DNA of 43,741 bases from Nonomuraea deserti (GCF_004348685.1 NZ_SMKO01000070.1:1-43741); one strand, 5' to 3'. Numbered from the stretch's first letter, positions 1-8,909 are shown. Numbers and translations: made by a program. Notes: a model not told the origin generated them from the letters alone.

Positions 1-643
1 GGGTGTGGGGCGGGAGGCCGAGGCGGGTGCGGATGGCCTGCTGGACCGTGGTCTTGTCGGCGCGGGCGTCGATCGTCATGACGTACTCCTTGCGCCGGAA
101 CAGCTCGATCACCGGGTCGATCTTGGTGTGGTAGTCGCGCAGCCGCCTGGCCAGGGCGTCGGGGGTGTCGTCCGTCCGGGTGACGAGCTCCCCGCCGCAC
201 ACGTCGCAGCGACCCTCGGTCGAGGGCCGGTGCGCGATCAGGTTGTAGTCCATGCCGCAGCGCGAGCACAGCCGCCGGGCGAGGACGCGCCGGCGTACCT
301 CCTCGTCGGGCAGGTCGAGATGGATCACACCGTCGAGGTCGTAGCTCTCCAGGAAGAACTCCGCCTGGCGGCGGTTGCGCGGGAAGCCGTCGATGATGAA
401 CCCGTAGTTCCAGTCGTGCAGGTGGAGCCGGTCGCTGACGACGTCCTCCACCAGGTCGTCCCCCACCAGTTCCCCCGCCGCGACGAGGCGGCGCACCTGG
501 GCGCCGAGCTTGGTGTGGTTCTTGACGTGCCAGCGGAAGATGTCGCCCACGCTGATGTGCACCAGATCGAGGTCGTCGGCGAGCAGGGTGCTCTGGGTGC
601 CCTTGCCGCTCCCCTGCACGCCCATGATCACATATTTCCGCAT
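1..643 (-). CDS. Adenylate kinase-like nucleoside monophosphate kinase (3' end outside window)
   Basis: Reading leftwards from an ATG at 643, the protein begins MRKYVIMGVQGSGKGTQSTL, a P-loop of the adenylate kinase family (GxxGxGKGT). It continues with the NMP-binding region (HISVGDIFR), DGFPRNRRQAEF, and a LID segment with paired cysteines (CSRCG ... CDVCGG) that would bind zinc. These enzymes convert ATP + AMP to 2 ADP in the cytosol. About 214 codons are visible and no stop is reached, so the gene continues past base 1. The purine-rich GGGAAG a few bases upstream of the ATG fits a ribosome site. It is not in a ribosomal-protein/secY context as far as visible, so it may be a second adk paralogue with another NMP preference; that part is inference. 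Confidence 0.85.
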   Translation of the reverse strand, partial: MRKYVIMGVQGSGKGTQSTLLADDLDLVHISVGDIFRWHVKNHTKLGAQVRRLVAAGELVGDDLVEDVVSDRLHLHDWNYGFIIDGFPRNRRQAEFFLESYDLDGVIHLDLPDEEVRRRVLARRLCSRCGMDYNLIAHRPSTEGRCDVCGGELVTRTDDTPDALARRLRDYHTKIDPVIELFRRKEYVMTIDARADKTTVQQAIRTRLGLPPHT

Positions 644-837
644 GTCACACTTCCCGGGGGCCATCTCTTATCTCTCGCGCATCGTCACCATCCCATCAGT
701 CCCACCCGTGTTCGTGCGGGCCGGACCGGGAAATCCCGTCATGAACGTGGGAGGACGATACGTAGATTTCCCGATGCTTTACAGGCCGGTTGTGCCTAAT
801 GTCAGCCGGATCGAGCGCCTTCGGAGAAGGTGGGTCC
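644..837. promoter_or_regulatory. Divergent intergenic region between adk-like gene and C39 peptidase
   Basis: This 194-base gap must carry both promoters. On the plus strand TAATGT at 797-802 is a possible -10 box, placing a start near 809 ahead of the GGAG ribosome site at 823-826. I see no convincing -35. No gene is supported here. Confidence 0.35.
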
Positions 838-2097
838 ATGCGTACGCTGCCCGTGTTCCTGTCGTTGCTGTCAGGCCTGCTCATGGCCACGACGTCCGCC
901 GCTCCGGCGGGCGCGGCGGCGAAACCCGCGGACGTCACCCCGGACGTCGTCTTCCAGCGGGCCGACTTCGCCACCGGCACGCCCGAGGGCACCACGGCGG
1001 GCGACGGGCTGGCGTTCGGCTCGGCCGCGGGCACCGTCTCCTACACCGACGCGCTCGGCACCAGGACTTGGGAGTACGCGCGCTGGACGGGCCCCGAGCG
1101 GGCCGTCGGGTTCCCCGCCACCGAGCTGATCGCCTCCTGGACGGCCGACGTCCCGCCGGGCTCATGGATGCAGGTCGAGACCCGCGCCAGGAACGCCGAG
1201 GGCCTCACGAAGTGGTATTCGCTGGGCAGGTGGGCGTACGCCGAGGGCGACATCCGCCGCACGTCGGTGCCCGGGCAGGGCGACGGTGACGCGTCGGTGG
1301 CCGTGGACACCCTGGTCGCGGCCGCGGGCAAAGCCATGACCGCCTACCAGCTGCGGTTGACCCTCTACCGCGCGCCCGGCTCCTCGGTGACGCCGCGGGT
1401 GCGCACGTCGGGCGTCATGGCCTCCAACGTGCCCGAGCGCACGACGGTGCCGGTCAGCCCCGGCGGCGGCGCGTGGGGCACCGAGCTGAACGTGCCGCCC
1501 CGCTCCCAGAACGTGCACCAGGGCCACTACCCCGAGTGGGACGGCGGTGGCGAGGCATGGTGCAGCCCGACCTCGACCACCATGATCCTCGGCTACTGGG
1601 ACAAATGGCCCAGCGCCCAGGACACCTCCTGGGTCGACCCCTCCGACCCCGATCCCGAGGTCGACTACGCCGCCCGCTACACCTACGACCACGCGTACGA
1701 AGGCGCGGGCAACTGGCCGTTCAACACCGCCTACGCGGGACGGTACGGGATGGACGGATTCGTCACCCGGCTGCGCTCGCTGACCGAGCTGGAACTCCTG
1801 ATCAAGGCGGGCATCCCGGTCGTCACCTCGCAGTCGTTCAAGAAGAACGAGCTGCCCGGAGCCGGATACGGGACGAACGGTCACCTCATGGCGATCGTCG
1901 GCTTCACCGCCGACGGCGACGTGATCGCCAACGACCCGGCCTCCTCCAGCAACTCCACCGTTCGCCGCGTCTATCCGCGCGCGAACTTCGAGAACGTGTG
2001 GCTCCGCAGTTCGAGCAGCGGCGGAGTGACGTACGTCATCCACCCGCCCGGCCACGCCCTGCCCGCCACGACCCCCGGGCTGCCCGGCAACTGGTGA
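838..2097 (+). CDS. Secreted C39-like (papain-fold) peptidase
   Basis: The 419-residue product begins with a classical signal peptide (MRTLPVFLSLLSGLLMATTS..., cleavage probably after APAGAAA). The ATG at 838 is preceded by GGAGAAGG at 823-830 and is preferred over an in-frame ATG at 790 because the signal peptide starts here. Residues about 30-200 look like a beta-sandwich module. The C-terminal half is a peptidase_C39-like domain with GGEAWCSPTSTTMI (catalytic Cys), TNGHLMAIVGF (catalytic His) and IANDPAS (Asp). No ABC transporter is fused, so it is probably a free exported cysteine protease or a cell-wall-associated hydrolase. A strong hairpin follows it. Confidence 0.82.
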   Translation: MRTLPVFLSLLSGLLMATTSAAPAGAAAKPADVTPDVVFQRADFATGTPEGTTAGDGLAFGSAAGTVSYTDALGTRTWEYARWTGPERAVGFPATELIASWTADVPPGSWMQVETRARNAEGLTKWYSLGRWAYAEGDIRRTSVPGQGDGDASVAVDTLVAAAGKAMTAYQLRLTLYRAPGSSVTPRVRTSGVMASNVPERTTVPVSPGGGAWGTELNVPPRSQNVHQGHYPEWDGGGEAWCSPTSTTMILGYWDKWPSAQDTSWVDPSDPDPEVDYAARYTYDHAYEGAGNWPFNTAYAGRYGMDGFVTRLRSLTELELLIKAGIPVVTSQSFKKNELPGAGYGTNGHLMAIVGFTADGDVIANDPASSSNSTVRRVYPRANFENVWLRSSSSGGVTYVIHPPGHALPATTPGLPGNW

Positions 2098-2141
2098 CGA
2101 CCGACTCGACGACGGGCGGAGACCTGCGTACTCTGTCACCC

Positions 2142-2171
2142 GGGAAAGGCGGGCCAGCCCGCCTGATTCCC
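2142..2171 (+). terminator. Hairpin terminator after the C39 peptidase
   Basis: A perfect two-part stem: GGGAA + AGGCGGG, a four-base loop CCAG, then CCCGCCT, two bases, and TTCCC. It lies 45 bases past the peptidase stop and 38 bases before the next gene. There is no T tract, as is usual in high-GC actinomycetes. Confidence 0.65.
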
Positions 2172-2209
2172 TGCGTACAACGCCGATCGGGGGGTCGTCC
2201 GGTGAGCTG

Positions 2210-5200
2210 ATGTCGCTGCGCACGGCGCCCTCGACAACCGTGCCCGACCCATCTCCCCATGCCGTGGAGCGCCGGATGACCGAGGACGATGCTGCGACGC
2301 TCGAGAAGACCCGGCTGGTGTGGCCTCCACGGCGAAGCGGTCCTTCCCTGCTGCTGTCGGACGAAGGCGCCCGCGTTCTGGTCGCGGGCACGGGCGCGCA
2401 CCGCGCGCCGTCGCGGCTGCCGCAGGTGCCCGCCGTGCCGCCGACCGTCAACGACGTCGCCCAGTGCCTGGTGGAGCGGGCGGGCCTGGCCACGTCCGGC
2501 CTGAACGTGCTGCTGGACCCGGCGACCCCGGCCAACCTGGGCGAGGCGCTCGAGCGGGCGGCGCGCGAGGCCACGTCCGTGCTGATGTTCCACTTCATCG
2601 GCCACGCCGTTTTCGGGCCCGACGACGAGCTGCACCTGGCGACGCAGGCCACCGTCGACCTCGGCGACGGGGTGCCCGGCTACCAGGCGCTCCCCTACTC
2701 CGCGGTGCGCGACATCCTGTCGTCCTCGCGGGCCGAGCTCACCGTCGTGGTCCTCGACTGCTGCTTCACCGGCACCGGCCGGCCCGTGCCGGCGAAGGCG
2801 ATGGAGAAGGTGATCGACGCGCCCTGGCCGGGCGCTCACGTGCTGGCGTCGTCCGCCAAGGACGAGAACTCGTGGGCGCTGCCCGGCGTCCGGCACACGG
2901 CGCTCAGCGGGGCGCTGCTGCGGCTGCTGAACGAAGGCGACCCCTCGGGGCCGCACGACTTAACCCTCGACCACGTCCATCACCACCTGGCCCGCGTGCT
3001 CCCGGAAGGCGGGTTCCCCCGCCCGCGCCGCCAGGCCGCCGGCCTGGGCGAACGCCCGCCGCTCGCGCTCAACCCCGCCCAGTCGGCCCGCCGTCCCCAT
3101 ACGGGCCCGCCGATCGCCTCGCCCGGCGACCTGTCCAGCCCCTACCGCGGCCTGGTCCCCTACACGGCCGAGCAGGCCGAGCTGTTCTTCGGCCGGGAGA
3201 GCGCGACGAGGTCGCTGGCCACGCGGGTGCGGCAGGCCCTGCGGGAGGACCCCCCGCCCGTCGTCGTGGGCTCGCAGGCGTTCGAGGCCGGCGGGCCGCT
3301 CATCGTGACCGGCGCCTCGGGCTGCGGGAAATCGTCGCTGCTGCGGGCCGGGCTGATCCCCGCCATGCGGCGCGACCTCGGTGACGACCTGTCGTGCGTC
3401 GTGCTGACCCCCGGCTCGGAGCCGACGGGGGCGCTGGCACGCGAGGTGGCGGCGCTGGGCGGCGGCGCGCCCGACCGGCTGCGCGCGATCATCGAGTCCG
3501 ATCCGGGCGGGGCGCGGCGGGCGCTCACCGGCGTCAAGGGACGCACGCTGCTGGTGGTCGACCAGTTCGAGGAGCTGTTCATCGCCTGCATCGACGAGCG
3601 GGCCCGGCGCCGGTTCGTCGAGGCGCTCGCCGAGCTGTCCAGGAACGCGGCCGTCGTGCTCGCCGTGCGCGCCGACTTCTTCGGGCGCTGCGCGGCCTAC
3701 CCCGGCCTGCTGGAGGCCATGAAGCGGCCCGAGATCGTCTCGCCCATGACCGGGGCTGAGCTGCGCACGGTGATCGAGCAGCCCGCCCTGCGCTCCGGCC
3801 TCTCGCTGGAGCCCGGGCTCACCGACCTGCTGCTGGAGGATCTCCAGGCGAACGCCGACGCGCTCGAACGGTCGGGCGGCCCGCTGCCGCTGCTCTCCCA
3901 CGCCCTGCTGGCCACCTGGCAGCGGCGCTCCGGCGGCATGCTCACCATGGCCGGCTACCGGTCGGCCGGCGGCGTCACCGGGGCGCTGGCGGCGAGCGCC
4001 GAGGACACCCTGCGAGGGCTCGGGGCGGAGTTCGAGCCCATGGCGCGCGACCTGCTGATCCGGCTGGTCCAGGTGGACGACCAGATCGGCGGTACGAAAC
4101 GGCGGGTCGCTCTCGCCGAGCTGCTGCCGGGCAACCCGTCGGTGGCCGGGCAGGTGCTGGCCGAGTTCGTCCGCACCCGGCTCGTCACCGTGGGCAGCGA
4201 CGAGGCGGAGATCACCCACGAGGCGCTCATCCGGGCCTGGCCCAGGCTCGGGGGCTGGATCGACGCCGGCCGCGCCGGGCTGCTCGTCCAGCGCCGCCTG
4301 ACCGAGGACGCCCAGCTCTGGCAGCAGCAGGAGCAGGACCCCGCCTACCTGTACGACGCGGGCCGGCTAGCGGCCGCGCTCGCGGTGGTGGGCGGCCGTC
4401 CCACCGGCTCCGCCTCCCACGGCCCCGTACCGAGCCCGGCGGGCCCCGACGGCGCCGCGCGATCCGGCCCGGCGACGGGCGCGCCCGTCGAGGACGTGAT
4501 CTCCCGGACGGAGCGGCAGTTCCTCGACGCGTCGGAGCAGCGGCAGAACCGCCGCGTGCAGATCGCCCGCGGGGTGATCGCCGCCCTCTCGGTGCTCCTG
4601 CTCGTGGCCGTGAGCGGCGCCGTGGTGGCGCTGGTGCAGCGAGGCCAGGCGAGCAGCCAGGCCACGACGGCGGCCACGCAACGCGACCAGGCCCTGTCGC
4701 GCCAGATCGCCGCCACCGCCGGCCACATGCCCGACACGTCGCTCGCGGCGCAGCTCGCGCTCAGCGCCTTCCAGGTCTCGCCGACGGCGGAGGCCCGCGG
4801 TGCGCTGCTCAGCACGCTCTCGCGCCCGATCGGCGCGCGGCTCGTCGGGCACACCGCGCCCGTCGAGCGGGTGGTCTACCGCCCCGACGGCCGGGTGGCC
4901 GCGACCGCGTCCAGCGACCTCACGGCCCGGCTCTGGAACGTCGCCGACCCCCTCCGCCCCAAGGCTCTGGGCGTCGTGCAGGGCCACACGGGCAGCGTGG
5001 AAGCGGTGGCGTTCAGCACGAACGGGCGGATCCTCGCCACCGGGTCCACCGACGAGACCGCCCGGCTGTGGGACGTCTCCAACACCGCCAAGCCCGCGAC
5101 CATGGCCACCCTCAAGGGGCACAAGGAGCGCGTGCTCTCCGTGGCGTTCAGTCCCAAGGGCACCATCATGGCCACCGCGTCCGCCGACCGGACCGTGCTG

Positions 5201-6793
5201 CTGTGGGATCTCGCCGACCCGCGCAAGCCCAAGCGGGTGGCCGTGCTGCAGCAGAGCTCCGACATCTCCGAGGTGGCCTTCAGCCCCGACGGCAGCCTGA
5301 TCGCCGTGACGTCGTCCACCGGCGGCGTCGCGCTGCTCGACGTGCGCACCCCCGCCAAGCCGACCAGCCTGGCGGTGCTGCCCGCGCAGGACGGCGCGGT
5401 CAGGAGCGTGGCGTTCTCCTCCGACGGCGTCTACCTCGCCACCGGCTCCGACTCCGGCAAGGTGCACCTGTGGAACGTCACCGCCACCAAGCTCGTCGGC
5501 ACCGCGAGCGGGCACGCCTCGACGGTCGGTGACGTGGCGTTCAGCCCCGACGGCAAGATCCTGGCCAGCTCCTCCACCGACGGCACCGCCCGCGTATGGG
5601 ACCTGTCCAGCCCGAGCTCGCCGCAGGCCGTCGCCTCGCTGGCGGGCTCCGGCGGCGCGGTCACCGGCGTGGCGTTCAGCCCGAACGGCCAGAACCTCGC
5701 CACCTCCGCCGTGGACGGCACGGCCCGCCTGTGGAACGTCGCCAACGCCGCCCGCGTCTCGCCGCGCGCCAGGCTCACCGGCCACACGTCCACCGTCGGC
5801 GGGCTGGCCATGTCGAAGGACGGCGACACTCTCGCCACCGCCTCCGACGACGAGAGCGTGAAGCTGTGGGACGTCTCCGATCCCGCGGTGTCCACGCCGC
5901 TGTCCACGTTGTCGGGGCACACCGCCGCCGTCGTCGCGGCCTCGTTCGCCCCTGACGGCAAACACCTGGTCACGGCCTCGCTCGACAGGACCGCCCGGCT
6001 GTGGGACGTCTCCGATACCGCCGCCCCCAAGCTCGTCGCGACGCTCAAAGGGCACACGGACGGCGTGCGGTCGGCGGCGTACAGCCCTGACGGCAAGAAG
6101 GTCGTGACGGCCGGCAAGGACGGCAGGCTCTACCTGTGGGACGTGTCCACGCCCGCCGCGCCCAAGCGGGTGGCGGCGCCGGGCGTGGCCGACGAGACGC
6201 TCGACACGGTGGCGTTCCGGCCGGACAGCCGCGTCATCGCGACCAGCTCGCGCTCCTCCTACCTGCGGCTGTGGGACGTGTCCGAGCCCGCGGAGCCGCG
6301 CCGGCTGGCCAACGTCCCCGCCCACACCGGCGGCGTGCTCGACGTGCGGTTCAGCCCGGACGGCAAGACGCTCGCCACGACGGCCACCGACGGCACGACC
6401 CGGCTCTGGGACGTCGCCAAGCCGGAGCGGCCGCGACGGCTGTCGACCCTGCCCGGGCACTCCGCCGACGTGACCGGCGCCGCGTTCAATGCCAACGGCA
6501 AGACGCTCGCCACGGCCTCACGGGACGGCACCATCCGGGTGTGGAACATCGCCGACCGCGCCCGGCCGGTGTTGTGGGCGGTGCTCACGGGCTCGGGCTC
6601 GGTCAACGACGTCGAGTTCGGCCCCGAGGGGACGGTCCTGGCCGGCACCTCCGGCGTCGCGGCCCAGCTGTGGGGGCTGGACGTGGAGCAGGCGCGGGCG
6701 AACGTGTGCGAGACCTCCGGGATGACGATCACCAAGGCCGAGTGGGCCCGATACCTTCCCGGCATCCCGTACAAAGCGCCCTGCGCGGCCTGA
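2210..6793 (+). CDS. Caspase-like / nSTAND1 ATPase / transmembrane / WD40 protein
   Basis: The 1527-residue protein has four visible parts. Residues about 50-285 resemble a caspase-like peptidase, with the likely catalytic His in HFIGHAVF (H128 or H132) and Cys in VVLDCCFTG (about 183). From SPYRGLVPY... (about 304) to about 780 is an nSTAND1 ATPase, with Walker A GASGCGKSS (about 368) and Walker B LLVVDQFEELF (about 450). One membrane segment spans about 784-808. Fourteen WD40 repeats (DNA 4849-6720) form what should be two seven-bladed propellers, ending in a Cys-containing tail (C-E-T-S-G ... APCAA). The ATG at 2210 and an in-frame ATG at 2276 (behind GTGGAGCG) are both possible starts. 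Established knowledge: caspase-STAND-WD40 fusions are predicted bacterial conflict or suicide effectors, in which the propeller senses and the ATPase oligomerises. Activation of this one is inference. Confidence 0.88.
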   Translation: MSLRTAPSTTVPDPSPHAVERRMTEDDAATLEKTRLVWPPRRSGPSLLLSDEGARVLVAGTGAHRAPSRLPQVPAVPPTVNDVAQCLVERAGLATSGLNVLLDPATPANLGEALERAAREATSVLMFHFIGHAVFGPDDELHLATQATVDLGDGVPGYQALPYSAVRDILSSSRAELTVVVLDCCFTGTGRPVPAKAMEKVIDAPWPGAHVLASSAKDENSWALPGVRHTALSGALLRLLNEGDPSGPHDLTLDHVHHHLARVLPEGGFPRPRRQAAGLGERPPLALNPAQSARRPHTGPPIASPGDLSSPYRGLVPYTAEQAELFFGRESATRSLATRVRQALREDPPPVVVGSQAFEAGGPLIVTGASGCGKSSLLRAGLIPAMRRDLGDDLSCVVLTPGSEPTGALAREVAALGGGAPDRLRAIIESDPGGARRALTGVKGRTLLVVDQFEELFIACIDERARRRFVEALAELSRNAAVVLAVRADFFGRCAAYPGLLEAMKRPEIVSPMTGAELRTVIEQPALRSGLSLEPGLTDLLLEDLQANADALERSGGPLPLLSHALLATWQRRSGGMLTMAGYRSAGGVTGALAASAEDTLRGLGAEFEPMARDLLIRLVQVDDQIGGTKRRVALAELLPGNPSVAGQVLAEFVRTRLVTVGSDEAEITHEALIRAWPRLGGWIDAGRAGLLVQRRLTEDAQLWQQQEQDPAYLYDAGRLAAALAVVGGRPTGSASHGPVPSPAGPDGAARSGPATGAPVEDVISRTERQFLDASEQRQNRRVQIARGVIAALSVLLLVAVSGAVVALVQRGQASSQATTAATQRDQALSRQIAATAGHMPDTSLAAQLALSAFQVSPTAEARGALLSTLSRPIGARLVGHTAPVERVVYRPDGRVAATASSDLTARLWNVADPLRPKALGVVQGHTGSVEAVAFSTNGRILATGSTDETARLWDVSNTAKPATMATLKGHKERVLSVAFSPKGTIMATASADRTVLLWDLADPRKPKRVAVLQQSSDISEVAFSPDGSLIAVTSSTGGVALLDVRTPAKPTSLAVLPAQDGAVRSVAFSSDGVYLATGSDSGKVHLWNVTATKLVGTASGHASTVGDVAFSPDGKILASSSTDGTARVWDLSSPSSPQAVASLAGSGGAVTGVAFSPNGQNLATSAVDGTARLWNVANAARVSPRARLTGHTSTVGGLAMSKDGDTLATASDDESVKLWDVSDPAVSTPLSTLSGHTAAVVAASFAPDGKHLVTASLDRTARLWDVSDTAAPKLVATLKGHTDGVRSAAYSPDGKKVVTAGKDGRLYLWDVSTPAAPKRVAAPGVADETLDTVAFRPDSRVIATSSRSSYLRLWDVSEPAEPRRLANVPAHTGGVLDVRFSPDGKTLATTATDGTTRLWDVAKPERPRRLSTLPGHSADVTGAAFNANGKTLATASRDGTIRVWNIADRARPVLWAVLTGSGSVNDVEFGPEGTVLAGTSGVAAQLWGLDVEQARANVCETSGMTITKAEWARYLPGIPYKAPCAA

Positions 6794-6823
6794 TCCCGCC
6801 GCCGTTCGCTCGGGGGCGGGATC
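6792..6823 (+). terminator. Inverted repeat terminator after the WD40 gene
   Basis: GATCCCGCC and GGCGGGATC form a nine-pair stem with a 14-base loop, overlapping the TGA of the preceding gene. No T tract follows. Confidence 0.6.
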
Positions 6824-6874
6824 GTGGGAGTAGCCCACCCACCCTCCGAGCTCCTGCTCGGGCGGCTCCTGTCC

Positions 6875-6880
6875 TAGCCT
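6875..6880 (+). promoter_or_regulatory. -10 box giving a leaderless start for the MmyB-type regulator
   Basis: TAGCCT matches the actinobacterial TAGnnT -10 pattern and ends seven bases before the ATG at 6888. This spacing predicts a transcript that starts at or next to the initiation codon. No Shine-Dalgarno sequence is placed correctly. Confidence 0.45.
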
Positions 6881-6887
6881 CGAAGGT

Positions 6888-7760
6888 ATGAACAGGGACA
6901 ACCTGCTCGGCCAGTTCCTGCGAGCCCGCCGCGAGCTGCTCCGGCCGGAGGATCTGGGCCTGCCGCACGGCGCGCGCCGCCGGGTGGCCGGGCTGCGCCG
7001 CGAAGAGGTGGCGCAGCTGGCCGGCGTGAGCACCGACTATTACGTACGGCTGGAGCAGGGCCGCGAACGCCACCCGTCCGCGCAGGTGGTCGACGCGCTG
7101 GCCCGCGCCCTCGCCCTGGAGGAGGACGCGGCCGCCCACCTGCACCGGCTGGCCGGCCCGTCCGCCGGGCGGCGGCCGGCTCTCCGGCGCGAACAGGTCA
7201 GCCCGCACCTGCTGCGCATGATGCAGGCCTGGCCGCACACGCCGGCGGTGGTGCTGGGCCACTGCCTGACCGTGCTGGCAGGCAACTCCCTGGGCAAGGC
7301 CCTGTTCTCCGGACACGCCCACAGCGACGACCTGGTGCGGCTGGTGTTCCTCGACGGGGACGCGCGGCAGTTCTATCCCGACTGGGACCGGGTGGCGGCC
7401 AACACCGTCGCCGGGCTGCGCGCGGTGGCCGGCACCGACCCCGACGACCCGCAGCTGATCGAGGTGGTGGGCGAGCTGTCGCTCAAGAGCGAGGCCTTCC
7501 GCACGCTGTGGGCCCGCCACGACATCCGCCAGAAGACCCACGAGACCAAACGGTTCCGCCACCCGCTGGTGGGCGAGCTGACGCTCCACTACGAGTCTCT
7601 GACCGTGAACGGCGCCCCCGGCCAGCAACTGGTCGTCTACCAGGCCGACCCGGGCAGCGCTTCCGAGGAGGCGCTGACCCTGCTGGGCAGCCTGGCGGCC
7701 GAGGAAGAAGTACGGCGCCCGGCGAACGCCGCCGAACGACCGCCCGTCACCGAGGACTGA
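6888..7760 (+). CDS. XRE-type regulator with MmyB-like ligand-binding domain
   Basis: The 290-residue product has an N-terminal helix-turn-helix (about 1-85, with RRRVAGLRREEVAQLAGVST then YYVRLEQGR) and a C-terminal MmyB-type domain (about 110-275, containing RLVFLDGDARQFYPDWDRV and ETKRFRHPLVGELTL). In this family the C-terminal domain resembles a fatty-acid-binding PAS fold, and the genes often lie beside a short-chain dehydrogenase they control. That is exactly the layout here: two SDR genes follow on the same strand. A cluster of octamer repeats just downstream is a plausible operator. Confidence 0.88.
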   Translation: MNRDNLLGQFLRARRELLRPEDLGLPHGARRRVAGLRREEVAQLAGVSTDYYVRLEQGRERHPSAQVVDALARALALEEDAAAHLHRLAGPSAGRRPALRREQVSPHLLRMMQAWPHTPAVVLGHCLTVLAGNSLGKALFSGHAHSDDLVRLVFLDGDARQFYPDWDRVAANTVAGLRAVAGTDPDDPQLIEVVGELSLKSEAFRTLWARHDIRQKTHETKRFRHPLVGELTLHYESLTVNGAPGQQLVVYQADPGSASEEALTLLGSLAAEEEVRRPANAAERPPVTED

Positions 7761-7871
7761 TCCCCCATCGGCCACGCGCCCGCCGAGACGGCCGGCGCGC
7801 CAGTCGGCCATGCCCGAAAACGACCGCCCGAGACCGACCACACCTACCAGCGACCACGCCACCAACCCGAC

Positions 7872-7911
7872 CACGTGAACACGTGAACGCGTCAACACGT
7901 GAACACGCGTG
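7872..7911. repeat. Octamer CACGTGAA repeat cluster, candidate operator
   Basis: CACGTG palindromes occur at 7872, 7880 and 7896. A degenerate copy (CGCGTCAA, 7888-7895) fills the gap and CACGCGTG follows at 7904-7911, so the unit CACGTGAA is repeated about five times on an eight-base period. The array ends 29 bases before the SDR start at 7941, where it would overlap the promoter. The best candidate protein is the adjacent MmyB-type regulator (inference). Confidence 0.6.
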
Positions 7912-7940
7912 AACACCACCTCGTTGGAGTGACTCCTCGT

Positions 7941-8786
7941 ATGACCACCGATGACATGCCCGTCTGGTTCATCACCGGCTGCTCGACCGGTCTCGGCCGG
8001 GCGCTGGCCGCCGCCGTCCTGGAGGGCGGCGGGCGCGCGGCCGTCACCGCCCGCGACCCGGGGCAGGTCGCGGACCTGGCCGCCCGCCACGGCGGCCGGG
8101 CGCTGCCCCTGCCGCTCGACGTCACCGACCAGGGTCGGATCAAGGAGGCCGTCGCGCGGGCCGAGTCCGCCTTCGGCCGCATCGACGTCCTGGTCAACAA
8201 CGCCGGGTACGGCTACCTGGCCGCCGTCGAGGAGGGCGAGGACCGCGAGGTCCGCGCGCTGTTCGACACGAACGTCTTCGGCCTGCTGGACGTCACCAAG
8301 GCCGTGCTCCCCGGCATGCGCGCCCGCCGCGCCGGCCACGTCGTGAACGTCTCCTCGCTCGGCGGCCTGGCGGCCTTCGGCGCCACCGGCTACTACCACG
8401 CCACCAAGTTCGCCGTGGAGGGCGTGTCGGAATCGCTGGCCGCGGAGGTTGCTCCGCTGGGCATCAAGGTCACGATCGTGGAGCCGGGCGCGTTCCGTAC
8501 CAACTGGTCCGGCCCTTCCATGCGCCAGTCTCCCGTCCGGATCGGCGACTACGCGCAGACGGCGGGGGCGCGCCGCGCCGCCACGCTGGCGACCTACGGC
8601 AACCAGCCCGGCGACCCTGAACGGGCGGCCCAGGCGATCATCGCCGCGGTCGGAGCCGACGAGCCGCCGCTCCGCCTGTTGCTGGGCAGGGCGGCGTACG
8701 ACGTCGCCTCGGCCCGGCTGGACACCCTGAGGACCGGCTTCGACGCCTGGCGTGACCTCACGCTCAGCGCCGACTTCCCGGAGTGA
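7941..8786 (+). CDS. Short-chain dehydrogenase/reductase (first copy)
   Basis: The 281-residue protein has the classical SDR cofactor motif ITGCSTGLGRALA, the NNAG motif (VLVNNAGYG), a catalytic Ser in NVSSLGG and the active-site Y-x-x-x-K in YYHATKFAVEG. These enzymes use NAD(P)H to reduce or oxidise small carbonyls or alcohols; the substrate cannot be read from sequence. The ATG at 7941 follows GGAG at 7926-7929 and is preferred over an upstream in-frame start at 7899, which lies inside the octamer repeats; ATG 7956 is another option. The long variable C-terminal region (GAFRTNWSGPSM...) is typical of oxidoreductases under MmyB regulators. Confidence 0.85.
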   Translation: MTTDDMPVWFITGCSTGLGRALAAAVLEGGGRAAVTARDPGQVADLAARHGGRALPLPLDVTDQGRIKEAVARAESAFGRIDVLVNNAGYGYLAAVEEGEDREVRALFDTNVFGLLDVTKAVLPGMRARRAGHVVNVSSLGGLAAFGATGYYHATKFAVEGVSESLAAEVAPLGIKVTIVEPGAFRTNWSGPSMRQSPVRIGDYAQTAGARRAATLATYGNQPGDPERAAQAIIAAVGADEPPLRLLLGRAAYDVASARLDTLRTGFDAWRDLTLSADFPE

Positions 8787-8897
8787 ACCGGCGTCCCGAA
8801 GCAAGCCGACCTACCGAAATGAGCCGGCGTTTCGAAGGGAGCCGGCGTCCCGGAATGAGCCGGCGTCTCAGAGCGAGCCGGCGTCCCGAAGCGAAAG
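8783..8897. repeat. Degenerate tandem repeat between the two SDR genes
   Basis: Units close to GAGCCGGCGTCCCGAAG recur about six times with a period of 18-20 bases, from the stop of the first SDR almost to the ribosome site of the second. Copies 2 and 3 have drifted. No protein is supported in it. It could be a mutational expansion, a protein-binding array or an mRNA spacer. Confidence 0.65.
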
Positions 8898-8909
8898 GAA
8901 GCGCCCGAC

